Shown here one piece after another: positions 54,643-64,000 of a DNA stretch of 64,000 bases. Source of the DNA: Agrostemma githago (taxonomy: Eukaryota; Streptophyta; Magnoliopsida; Caryophyllales; Caryophyllaceae); contig OY288247.1 in the NCBI GenBank assembly GCA_958450325.1, positions 54,129,701 through 54,193,700 of the forward strand. Reading direction: 5' to 3'. How positions within the stretch are numbered: position 1 is the stretch's first letter; each line of letters begins with the position of its first letter. The translations under genes were made by a program, and so were the position numbers. The notes below the pieces were generated by a model. That model did no database searches, was not told where the DNA came from, and saw nothing but the letters and a program-made list of their open reading frames with translations.

Positions 54643-55372
54643 ATGGGGTACTTACTGTTACACCGTTATGCCATTTGGCCTAATCAACGCCGGGGCCACT
54701 TATCAAAGAACCGCCACAACTTTATTACATGACATGATGCATAAGGAAGTGGAGGTTTATGTGGACGACATGATCGTCAATTCCAAAGACCGAGTAGGGC
54801 ACGTTGCGACCCTAAGAAAATTCTTCACCCGATTACGCAAGTACAACATGAGGCTAAACCCTCAAAAGTGCAGTTTCGGGGTAACATCAGGCAAACTACT
54901 GGGCCATATCGTTAGCCAATGCAGCATTGAGGTCGACCCAACTAAAATCAAGGCCATTACTGAGATGCAGCCACCCAAAACCGAAAAAGAAATAAGGGGG
55001 TTTCTCGGAAAAGTCCAATACATCAGCCGGTTTATTTCAAAGTTAACCATGGTATGTGAACCCATTTTCAAGAAACTGAGAATAGGAGAACAAACACTGT
55101 GGGATGATAAATGTCAAACAGCCTTCGATAAAATCAAGGAGATTCTGTCTGCACCGCCGGTATTAATGCCACCTCAACCCGGTTTGCCTTTGTCGTTATA
55201 CCTAACAACGACCGAGACAGCCATGGAGGCTATGCTGGCCGAGACAGACAATTCAGAAGAGCGGGCTATCTAATACATCAGTAAGAAATTCCTGGAATAC
55301 GAATGCAAATATACTATGCTCTAAAAGACGTGCCTAGCTTTAGTTTGGGCCACTAAAAAGCTCTGACACTAT
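54643..55372 (+). pseudogene. RT, 3' part, and RNase H of the Tat/Ogre element
   Basis: RT resumes with 'MPFGLINAGATYQR' and catalytic 'YVDDM' (about 54758-54772), thumb 'LNPQKCSFGVTSGKLLGHI', connection 'FLGKVQYISRFISKLT', and the start of RNase H. Stops at 55270, 55321 and 55363 (Gln, Glu or Arg codons in relatives, by context). The segment is separated from its 5' part only by the CACTA. Confidence 0.88.
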
Positions 55373-56302
55373 ATGCTTAGTCACGAAGTACATATTCTAT
55401 CCAAAATGGATCCTATCAAGTACCTATTCGAAAAGCCCATCCTTAATGGCAGGATGTCCAGATGGACTTTAATGCTAGCAGAGTTCGACCTCAAGTTCGT
55501 ACCATTAAAAGCCATCAAAGGCCGGGTTGTAGCCGAATTTCTCGCCGATAGTCCCATATCTGAAGAAGGACACACAGATACCTTGTCTTTTCCAGATGAA
55601 GACATATTCCATACCGACACCGAGACATGGGATTTGTATTTTGATGGGGCGTCCAACTTCCGAGGATTCAGAGTCGGTATCCTCTTAATTTCACCGAAAG
55701 GAGAGCATACGCTGTTATCCATTAAACTGGACTTTGATGTGACTAACAACGCAACCGAGTATGAAGCATGCATTCACGGGTTGCAAGTCGCCGCTGATTT
55801 AGGAGTAAAAAACCTCCGGGTCCACGGTGACTCACCTCTAGTCATCAATCTAGCTCTCCAGAAATGGAAAACTCGGAATGCCAATCTCGTGGCTTACCAA
55901 GCGCGAGTAAGGGTTCTCGAGAAGCAATTCCAGAAGGTAAAATATATCTATCTACCCCGGGAGGAAAATCAATTTGCAGATGCACTTTCAAAGTTAGCAT
56001 CTTTATTAAATATCCCGGAGCACCTAACCAGCATGCCGATCTGCGTTAAAAGACGGTCCGAACCAGCCTATATCCACGCCATCCAAGACATTGAAATAAC
56101 TAATCTGGAACCTTGGTATCAAGATGTCCTAACTTACTTGACATCAGGAGAATATCCCCCGGGATGTGAAAACCGGCCAAGAAAGCCTTGCGAAGATTGG
56201 CAACCCAATTCGTTCGTACAGACGACGGACAGTTATACAAAAAGACGGCAAAGGGGGCTCTCCTCCTATGTATCGACAAAATACAGGCCGAGAAGGTTAT
56301 GA
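55373..56302 (+). pseudogene. RNase H end and second RNase H of the Tat/Ogre element
   Basis: End of RNase H ('RMSRWTLMLAEFDLKFVP'), then the additional RNase H of the Tat clade: D in 'LYFDGASNFRGFRVG', E in 'NNATEYEACIHGLQ', D in 'RVHGDSPLVIN', D in 'NQFADALSKLA'. A frameshift near 56165-56190 moves the integrase into another frame, so the last ~40 codons here are spurious. Confidence 0.88.
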
Positions 56303-57363
56303 CCGAGGTACACGATGGTGAATGCGGGCCCCATACGAACGCCCATATGCTAGCCCGAAAAATCATGAGGCTCGGGTATTATTGGAACAACTTGGAGACT
56401 ATCTGTCAGTTATATGTCAAACACTGCCATAACTGTCAGATTTTTGCCAATGTACAACATATGCCATCTTCCCTACTATATACCATGACGTCGCCATGGC
56501 CATTCTCAACATGGGGAATTCATATAATTGGAAAGGTGAACCCTTCCGGGACGGGAGGTCACTGTTTCATCTTGGTGGCTATCGACTATTTCACCAAATG
56601 GGTCGAAGCCGAGTCATACCGGATCTTGAATGCCAAGCACGTCGCCAAGTTTATCCAGAACAAGATTATATGCCGGTACAGGATCCCGCACGAGTTCATC
56701 AGTGATCACGGGACCCATTTCCAAGCTGAAACCGCTACTTTGTTAGCAAAGTATAAAATTCAAAGGCATACATCTTCGCCTTACCGTCCCCAAACAAATG
56801 GAGCGGTAGAGGCAGCTAATAAAACGATTGTCACCATACTTAAAAAGATGGCTGAGAATTACCAGAACTGGCCTGACAAAATACCTTTTGCCCTATGAGC
56901 GTACCGAACGTCAATTCGCACCGCAACCGGAGCAACTCCCTATTACTTGACATACGGAATGGAAGCGGTCCAACCAGTCGAACTGGAAGTACCATCCCTT
57001 AGGATTTTACTTGAGATCCAAGTACCTGAAGCAAATTGGGTCCTAGCCCGATATGACTCACTAGTTCTTTTAGACGAACGACGGTCCCGAGCCCTCAACA
57101 ATATCCAAATATATCAAAAGAGGATACAACGGGCTTTCAACAAAAGAGTTAGGCCTAGAAATATCAAAGAAGAGGATCTAGTTCTAAAATCCGTCCGTGC
57201 CTTACTACTTGTCGACCCAAGAGGAAAGTTCAAACCCAATTGGGTTGGGCCGTATTTAGTAAAGAAGGTCCTATCAGGAGGAGCAGTGATGCTAACGGAC
57301 TTGGACGGGAACAAATTTGTCAACCCAACCAACTTGGACCAGTTGAAGCGCTACTACCCATAG
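56188..57363 (+). pseudogene. Integrase of the Tat/Ogre element (DDE residue lost)
   Basis: Zinc-binding N-terminus ('HDGECGPHTNAHML' ... 'HCHNCQIF'). The catalytic core shows 'WGIHIIGK', where the first catalytic Asp is replaced by His, then D in 'FISDHGTHF' and E in 'NGAVEAANK'. A TGA at 56896-56898 replaces a conserved Trp before 'AYRTSIRTATGATPYYL'. The C-terminal domain from 56947 ends 'NLDQLKRYYP'. Catalytically dead twice over. Confidence 0.88.
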
Positions 57364-57852
57364 ACCCTATCTCAATGTCATTTGCAAAAAGTTTATAAAA
57401 AAATTATAAGCAAGTCAATGAGCTAGGATTACTCATCCTACTGTCGCACATCTTGAACTAATAGTCTTGGTGTATTTCGAAAATTGCCAAAAAAATCTAT
57501 GTTTTAACTACGTTTGGTTTGATTCCGCTAAATGTGGATACGTAGGCAACCCCTTTAAAGGGTACAACCACTGCAATAACGAAAAGACGGAAACGGTATT
57601 CATTAATATACCTTTTTTTTAAAAAAATCCGATAAACTCGGGAATTTCAAAATTAAACCACACAATAAATAAATAAAAACAAACAACAAAAAAGGCACAT
57701 CACAAAAAATAATAGTAGTACTTAGATAATAAAACTAAGGAGACTAGCACTTAGGGCATTTTGCCCTTTCCCTTGTCCTCTAGGTCACGTGGAGCCCGAG
57801 GTCGACGGGGCAGGGGCGAATGTTCCCGGATCACCGAGGGAACCTCCTTTGC
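57364..57852 (+). other. Tat/Ogre region after pol
   Basis: Non-coding on the plus strand; contains the 'GGATACGTAGGCAACCC' motif (about 57537-57553) seen downstream of pol in many Tat elements, and an A-rich stretch at 57600-57720. Confidence 0.6.
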
Positions 57853-58179
57853 TCAAACCCGTTTCTTCGACAGCGGGTCTTCTGTCGTTGTAACCGGTCC
57901 AAGTCGTGCCCGTACATGCTCGGGTAGCCTATCTCGAGGACCAAGTCGGTCCTGAACCCTTAGTCTTGGGCCAAGTCTCCTTTCCAGGTCAGTCTGGGGG
58001 CTCACCTTCCCCCGTGCACTTTTAGTATTGGACCCTTCAGCTTGAGTCCTAGTCATCCCTTTCTGACCTGACGTAGCCGAAGCCTCATCCTCATCGAAGA
58101 AACCCCTGTTGTCTTTAGCCTGTTCTCGTCGGAGCAGGTCAAAAGCCTCGTCAACTTTTAGGGCAGCTCGGGCTTTGGC
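57853..58179 (-). pseudogene. Antisense ORF at the 3' end of the Tat/Ogre element, truncated
   Basis: Open minus-strand frame from the CACTA border at 58179 to a stop at 57853 (109 codons). Charged, with an acidic 'FFDEDEASA' stretch and an Arg/Leu-rich tail that repeats LGPR. It corresponds in position to the antisense ORFs of other Tat elements. The upstream part was cut off by the CACTA at 58181. Function unknown. Confidence 0.5.
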
Positions 58180-58204
58180 ACACTACAAGAAATAATGCAT
58201 GCAG

Positions 58205-58500
58205 CTACTAATCACGCGCGACTGATAAATTCAGTGGCTAATTTAGCGACTGAAAGTTCAACGCGCGACCGATATTAGTAGCTGGACGAGGAGACGAAAA
58301 TTTAAAATATTAATTAAATTTAGCGACCGAAATCAGTCGCTAAAAATAATCCGCGCGACCGATTTCAGTCGCTAAAAATAATCCGCGCGACAGATTTAGC
58401 GACTAAAATCGGTCGCTAAAAATAATCCGCGCGACCGATTTCAGTCGCTAAAAATAATCCGCGCGACAGATTTAGCGACTGAAATCGGTCGCTAAAGATC
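58205..58500 (+). repeat. CACTA subterminal repeats
   Basis: About seven copies of GCGCGACCGATTTCAGTCGC/TAAAAATAATCC-type units, with both AGTCGCTAAA and TTTAGCGACT orientations. Probable transposase binding sites. Confidence 0.85.
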
Positions 58501-59069
58501 GTAATTTTTTTAAAATTAACGAACACCCCCCGTCCCCCGAGTCATTCTCTCATTTCACTCTATCTCTCTAAAACCCCTCCCCCCTCTCTCTAAAACTCGT
58601 CCCTCCTCCTTTCCTCTTCATTCCTTCTTCAATTCTCTCATTTTCCTTAAGGTATGTTTATCTATCTTTATTTAGTTTCAATTATTTGTTAATTTCTGTT
58701 TTTATCGATTTAAATAAATTAGTTATTGGGTTGGATAGTTTCTTAGTTGTTGGAATATTTAGTGTAGTTAGGATTTTAATCGCCCAATAGGTTCCCCAAT
58801 TTGAATTAGGTAGATTGTTAGTATAAAATTAGGGTTTGCAGTTAAGTAGTTGATTGAATTGGGTTGTTTTGATGTGTTAGGAATTTGGAAGTAAAATACA
58901 ATTATGCCGATTTGGTGATGTAATTATGGACGAATTGGGTGGAAATAGTACTATGTTTAGGTGAATTGAGAATTTTACATAATATTTGACTAGTGTATAT
59001 ATATTAGTAAATTACTTTAGAGAAAATAATTTGTATGTGGTTATTGTCCTAAATTTTTTAGATAAAAAA
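58501..59069 (+). other. CACTA promoter and leader
   Basis: CT-rich stretch at 58540-58640 that looks like a transcript start and 5'UTR, then an intron-like T-rich region from 'AAGGTATG' near 58648 up to the transposase ATG. No other gene seen. Confidence 0.5.
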
Positions 59070-62000
59070 ATGAAGAGACAGGAACGAAAATGGATGTATG
59101 GGGAAAGATTCGATAAGAAACGACGTCCCACAAAGGAATTTTTAGAGGGTGTTAATCGCTTCTTGAGTTCGCTAAGACTCATCCTGAATACGCGTCAGAT
59201 GGTAGATTTAGGTGTCCTTGTGTGAAATGTAAGAACATCAAATTCTTGGATAGTATTTTGATTAAGGAACATATTATCTCAGATGAGTTTAGCCCAAATT
59301 ATTATTATTGGATTTGTCATGGTGAGAAGTCTACTTTTGAGGAATCTAAGGTGGATCAGAATGAGAGCGGGGTGAGAGGAATGATTGTTGATGTGGTTGA
59401 GTGCAATTTGTTTAATGATGAGAGCATGTACACTAACGACGATGACCAACCAACCCCACAAGAGCCAAACCCACGAGCGAAAGCTTTTTTTGATATGTTA
59501 GAGGCTGCGGAGAAGCCATTATATGAAGGGTGTGATGTGACATTGTTAGAAGTCGCGTCTATGGTAGTGACCCTTAAATGTGAGTATAACCTACCTTTTG
59601 GGTGCGTAGACGGTATCGCTGCGTTGATTGAGAAACTCATCCCAAAAGACAACATTATGACCAAAACATTCTACAACACCAAAAAAATAGTTAAAGGCCT
59701 TGAACTTCCGCATCAAAAGATCGATGCTTGTCCAGATGGATGTATGCTTTTTTGGAAGGACGATGCCATGCTTGAGGAATGTAAGATATGTGGGAAGGGT
59801 AGATACAAAACTGTAGATGGAAATATTGTTTTGAGGGGTAAGAAGGGAAAGAGTGTTGCGAGGCATAAAAAACCTATATCACTTAGTCGACTTACCTACT
59901 TTCCCATCGCCCCTAGACTTCAAAAATTATACGCAACCAAAACCATTGCCGAACAAATGAGGTGGCATCAAGAAGAAACTCGTGTAGAGGGGAAGATGTG
60001 TCATCCTAGTGACGGGGAGGAGTGGAAACGGTTTGATAGGATTTACCCTGAATTTGCTGAGGAACCCCGTAATGTGAGACTTGGGTTGTGTACCGATGGG
60101 TTCGCCCCTTTCGGCCAGTTCGGTAAGTCATACTCATGCTGGCCTGTCATGGTCACACCGTACAACTTACCCCCATGGCTTTGTCTGAAACCACCGTTCA
60201 TCTTCCTTTCTCTCATTGTTCCCGGCCCAAAAAATCCCAAAAACCACTTGGATGTTTACTTACAACCAGTGATAGAGGAATTGAAACACTTGTGGGAAGT
60301 AGGGGTGGAGACATATGATGTGTCGTTGAAACGAAATTTCCAGCTTAGAGCATCGCTTTTGTGGACTATAAACGATTTTCCTGCGTACGGTATGTTGAGC
60401 GGTTGGTCTACGGCGGGCCAAAAAGCGTGTCCTTGTTGCATGAGTGAAAGTAAAGCATTCTACCTACGTAATTCAAGCAAAATTAGTTGGTTTGACTGTC
60501 ATAGACAGTTTCTACCCGAGGGTCACATGTACAGGAAGAATAAGAGAGCTTTCAAGAAGGGTGAGGTGGTGCTAGATGAGGCACCGATTCGTCTCCAAGG
60601 TGATGAGATTTGGGAGGTGATTTCAGAGTTCCCATCTACTGTTGACGGGACCGATCAAGAGTTCAAAGATCTTAAGAAATTGAAAAATGGTTGGTTTAAA
60701 AGAAGCATCTTCTTCGACCTTCCATATTGGAGTACTTTATTACTCCGACATAATCTGGACTGATGCATATTGAGAAGAATTTCTTTGAGCAACTGATTCA
60801 CACCGTCATGGATGTAGAGGGTAAGACATGTGACACCATAGGATCCCGAAAAGGTTTGAAAAAAAATTGTGACCGTCCGAAACTACATATCAAGCGGGAT
60901 GGGTCCAAGCCTAGGGCCTTGTTTAGCCTTGATAAGGCTCAGAGAAAGGCCGTGTTAGAGTGGGTAGGGAAACTGAAGTTCCCTGATGGGTATGCATCCG
61001 ATTTTAGTCGGTGTGTGGACATTAAGAACCTGAAGCTCCAAGGCTTGAAGAGTCACGACTGACACGTGTTCATGGAGCGGTTACTACCTGTGGCGTTGAA
61101 GCACATGCTGCCGGAAAGTGTTTGGAATCCTATCACTGAGATATCTCAGTTTTTTCGAGATTTGTGTTCGTCGACAGTTACAAATGACGACATGACTCGT
61201 TTGGAGGATCAAATTCCTCAGATACTATGCAAACTTGAGATGATCTTCCCACCCTCCTTCTTTAACTCAATGGAGCATCTACCGGTCCACTTGCCCTACG
61301 AAGCTAAAGTGGGAGGACCGGTACAGTTTAGATGGATGTACCCGTTTGAGAGGTGAGAACTTTCAACTACTTACTTATTTTACCCACTAACTAACGTTAG
61401 ACACTGTAATTTGATAATAACATAATTGCTTGATGATTGTCATAGATTTCTCAACCATTTGAAGAAAAAAATTGGTAACAAGGCGAGGGTTGAGGGCTCC
61501 ATATGTAATGCTTACTTAACAGAGGAGATAGCCAACTTCTGTTCTCTGTATTTCGAGAAAGAAGTGAACACCAAAACCAAGAATCTAAACCTAGAAACAC
61601 CCGAGACGACGATTGACCCCAACATACCAGACTTTTTTCAAAGTAAGGAAGGTGAGGGATCGTCATCAGCTGGCGGGTGGAGGACATTAGATGAGAAGGA
61701 GTACAATCGTGCTCACCTGTACTTGCTATCAAATTGTGAAGTTTTGGAGTCGTACGAGAAAAAATTTGTAACTGAATTTGTAGCTGCTAATCCACATTTA
61801 AATGCTGATGTCATTTGGAATAAGCATGAGGAACAGTTTCCTAAATGGCTTAAGGAGCATGTAATTTCTGAGAATATTCAAGATGATTTGGTTAGGAGTC
61901 TAGCATTAGGTCCTTTATGGAATGTTAGAACTTGGAACCGGTATTCGGTTAATGGTTACAATTTCCATACATTTGCCCATGGTAGCAGTAGGAGTAGATG

Positions 62001-62634
62001 TAATTTCGGTGTGAATGTATCGTCACTTGAGGGTGAAGATTACTACGGTCTATTGGAGGACATCTTCGAGTTGTGTTATGTTGGAAATGATCGTGGGTAT
62101 AGAGCTGTGGTATTTAAATGCGAATGGAAGGACAACTCTGTGCAAGGTACTAGAGTACATGAAAGGTACAAACTAGTTGAAGTTAATCATACCAAAAAAT
62201 ACTCCAAGTACGATCCGTTTATACTTGCACATCAAGCACACCAAGTGTACTTTGCGCCTTACCCAACCACAAAGAACGACAGAACTGTAAACCAGTGGTG
62301 GGCGGTGTTCAAAACTAAGCCACGGGGGCACTATGACTCTGACCTCTTCCAAGAGGACGTCATTTCTAGTGGTACAACATTGTCTCCAGTTGATGAGAAT
62401 CTTTTTGCAAATGATGATGATGACAATAATGAGGTGGATGTGGGGGAAGATTTTGAAGACGATGAAGGCAGTGAGGAGGAGGAAGGTGCTTCTAGTGATA
62501 TGGTCGAGGAGGAGGATGACACCATTGATTTAGAGGTCAATGACGAGGAGGACGAAGATGACGTCGAGGAAGAGGATGTCGTTGGTTCGAGTAGGCAAGT
62601 GGAAGATGACAACGACAGTGATGATGATTTTTAG
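59070..62634 (+). pseudogene. TNP2-type CACTA transposase
   Basis: Starts at an ATG at 59070 ('MKRQERKWMYGERFD'). Transposase-associated domain ('CPCVKCKN' in the corrected frame) with a 1-bp loss near 59163. TNP2 domain from about 59950 ('DGEEWKRFDRIYPEFAEEPRNVRLGL'-type block, 'WPVMVTPYNLPPWLC', 'GPKNPKNHLDVYLQP', 'FPAYGMLSGWSTAGQKACPCC', 'LPYWSTLLLRHNLD'), a second 1-bp loss near 60761, and a TGA for Cys at 61060-61062. DUF4218-like part at 61066-61352, intron 61353-61445, then DUF4216-like part ('FHTFAHG', 'DYYGLLEDIFEL') and a strongly acidic tail. It cuts and joins transposon ends. Confidence 0.9.
61353..61445 (+). other. Intron in the TNP2 transposase
   Basis: GTGAGA ... TTGTCATAG. 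Splicing restores the frame across an Arg codon between 'MYPFE' and 'FLNHLKKK'. Confidence 0.85.
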
Positions 62635-62746
62635 TAGGGTATAATTTTAGTAAGTTATATTATTTGTACATAGTAATCTGCATGACATATTTTTTTTCGA
62701 GATTATTTCAATATTATGATGTCAGTTCCTAACTTTCAACTATTAC

Positions 62747-64000
62747 ATGTCTGCAGATATGACGTTGGGCAGCAGGTTGAGGTTTGGTAGTTCGAGCAGC
62801 GGCAGCAGCAGGAGCAGGGACCGGGTACAGCAGGAAGACCAAGAAGAAAACAGGCGAGAGGACGAACAAGTTGAGAACGAGGAGCAACAAGAACAACCGC
62901 AACCACGCCATGATGAAGTGCTTCGATACACAGACGGCGGGCACCTAATAATTGACCCCGAGTCCACATGGTGAGACATTGTATTTCCTTTTTTTTGTGA
63001 GACATCATCTTATTTCACAACTTTGGTGTAGGTTTCGTCATCGTGCGGTGGTGACTGGTGTCAAGGACAGTTTCATGAACGATTTGACTACTTACTGCAC
63101 TAGCTGGACTAAGTTGCCTATGTGGCAACGGGAGAAGTGGTTTGCCAACTTCAAGGTACACCAATTTATGATTTTTATTAATTATCTGTTACTGTTTACA
63201 GATTACTAATACAACGACAACAAACTATCTTGCAGTTGAAACACTTCTACAACGATGGTCTCGAGGTGGCTGTGAGAGACCGATACATGGATGTCGCGAA
63301 GCCAAGATACAAAGACATGATGTATAAGATGGCGAGCGATGAAAAGTTACAGAAACAACTTAGAGGTTCGATTACTAAATTGGTGTTAGTACCTGAACAG
63401 AAAGTTGTATATATATTCAAAACATTTATTGATCTCAAAGTGTATAAATTGTAGGTGACGCCATCCAACAGTTCTTAACAATGCGAGCCGACCCGAAGTT
63501 CCTGAAGAGATCCGTCCAGGCTAAGAAGAACAAGAGGCGGGGAGGGGACCCCGTGGCGGAGGCGGAGTGCACCCACTACGGTGGGTCGCAGTCGATGCAA
63601 CAGCGGGCCATGAACGTTAGTATTTTCGTTCCTTTGATTTTTATATTGGATTCTTATTTAATGTTTTCATTATAAAAATAAATGAATAATCTACATGTAC
63701 TGTCAACAGGCGAAGAAGAAAACCGGAGAATTCCCTCCTCCTGTGCAGCTATTTCTCGAAGCGAAGAGTAAGGGGGACGATGACACCGGTCGATCATTCG
63801 CCACAAAGAAGGATTTGGAGATTTGGGTAAGTTTCAAACACAATACTTTGTTACTTTTTTTACTTCAAATTAAACAATCAACCTAATCATGACTTCTATT
63901 TCTTTCAGAGATCGTATTTGGCGGCCACTAGAGCGCCCGAAAATGAAGGTGTGGACCCGAGCACAATTTGGTTTAGAGTCGCGGAGGGATACCGCAAGGG
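62747..64000 (+). CDS. En/Spm second transposase gene (PF03004-like), exons 1-6, incomplete
   Basis: Exon 1 62747-62970 (Ser/Arg/Glu/Gln-rich), exon 2 63032-63155 ('NDLTTYCTSWTKLPMWQREKWF'), exon 3 63236-63365 ('RYMDVAKPRYKDMMYKM'), exon 4 63455-63615 ('ADPKFLKRSVQAKKNKRRGG', 'AECTHYGGSQSMQQRAM'), exon 5 63710-63826 ('EFPPPVQLFLEAKSK'), exon 6 63909 onward. Phases agree at every joint; introns 2-5 end in canonical AG. The pattern of short exons and the 'THYGGSQS' block fit plant transposase family PF03004 (Ptta/En/Spm). No stop was seen in the joined exons, in contrast to TNP2. Probably the DNA-binding partner protein. Confidence 0.82.

Larger units (their letters stand above)
30635..58180 (+). 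mobile_element. Large Tat/Ogre-type gypsy retrotransposon, with nested insertions
   Basis: 5' LTR 30635-32811, PBS at 32815, leader to 33318, then a nested Athila (33319-45051). Gag-PR-RT runs from 45052 to 48605, a CACTA splits RT (48606-54642), and the rest of RT, both RNase H domains and integrase reach 57363. A 3' region with an antisense ORF reaches 58180, where a second CACTA is inserted. The 3' LTR lies beyond the window. That the LTR/PBS part and the gag-pol part are one element is inferred from same strand, order and Ogre-like features of both. Many stops show it is dead. Confidence 0.75.
58181..64000 (+). mobile_element. Autonomous-type CACTA transposon (5' part; continues past window)
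   Basis: Starts CACTACAAGAAATAATGCA, a classic TIR. The left half of the 3-bp target duplication should be GCA (58178-58180). Subterminal repeats fill 58205-58500. Two genes follow in the same direction: TNP2-type transposase (59070-62634) and a second, multi-exon En/Spm gene (62747 to end). The 3' end is outside the window. Confidence 0.92.

Noticed and set aside
62331..62612. Ser-rich minus-strand frame
   Set aside because: Complement of the acidic Asp/Glu tail of the CACTA transposase.
1..64000. Host protein-coding genes, tRNA or rRNA genes
   Set aside because: No intact gene structure outside the transposable elements was found; the SOD and PITH pieces are fragments inside a CACTA.

Overview
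This is nuclear genomic DNA of a flowering plant, probably a eudicot. Almost every base belongs to a transposable element. I see Ty3/gypsy LTR elements of the Tat/Ogre and Athila types, a Helitron, two CACTA (En/Spm) DNA transposons, a MULE-like insertion and long TA microsatellites. No intact host gene, tRNA, rRNA or CRISPR array is visible. The species cannot be named from the sequence.

Layout. 1-1367: part of an LTR of an Athila-like family, minus strand. 1368-2029, 7454-8421 and 30048-30634: three pieces of one degenerate tandem array (unit about 130 bp) whose units carry a motif like the plant snRNA upstream element (RTCCCACATCG) followed by a TATA box. The array is split by two insertions. 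The first is a 5.4-kb Tat-like element (2030-7448) in a TA tract. The second is a Helitron (5' TC at 8422, 3' CTAG at 30047). The Helitron holds a Tat gypsy element on the minus strand (12716-29993, target duplication ATTTG). One LTR of that element is split by a 7.8-kb Athila-like element without pol (13351-21154, target duplication GTGGC). The nest therefore has four levels, and the duplications or terminal motifs set its order.

30635-58180: a large plus-strand Tat/Ogre element (5' LTR, PBS, gag, PR, RT, RNase H, second RNase H, INT, antisense ORF). Its leader and gag start are replaced by a minus-strand Athila (33319-45051) that has lost its RT domain in frame. Its RT is split by a 6.0-kb non-autonomous CACTA (48606-54642, target duplication ATG). 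That CACTA carries exon fragments of a PITH-domain gene and a Cu/Zn superoxide dismutase gene. 58181-64000: a second CACTA with a TNP2-type transposase (broken by two frameshifts and a stop) and a spliced En/Spm-type second gene that runs off the window.

The genes do not form a host pathway. They are replication modules of retroelements and transposases, mostly decayed by nonsense mutations, many of which look like C-to-T or G-to-A changes. The signals most worth a second look are: (1) three unrelated LTR families each carry arrays of short palindromes with the same CG-R-Y-CG core, in one case inside coding sequence; (2) the snRNA-promoter-like tandem array; (3) the chimeric gene capture inside the CACTA; (4) the exact PR-to-RNase H fusion in the Athila; (5) antisense ORFs near the 3' end of several Tat elements.
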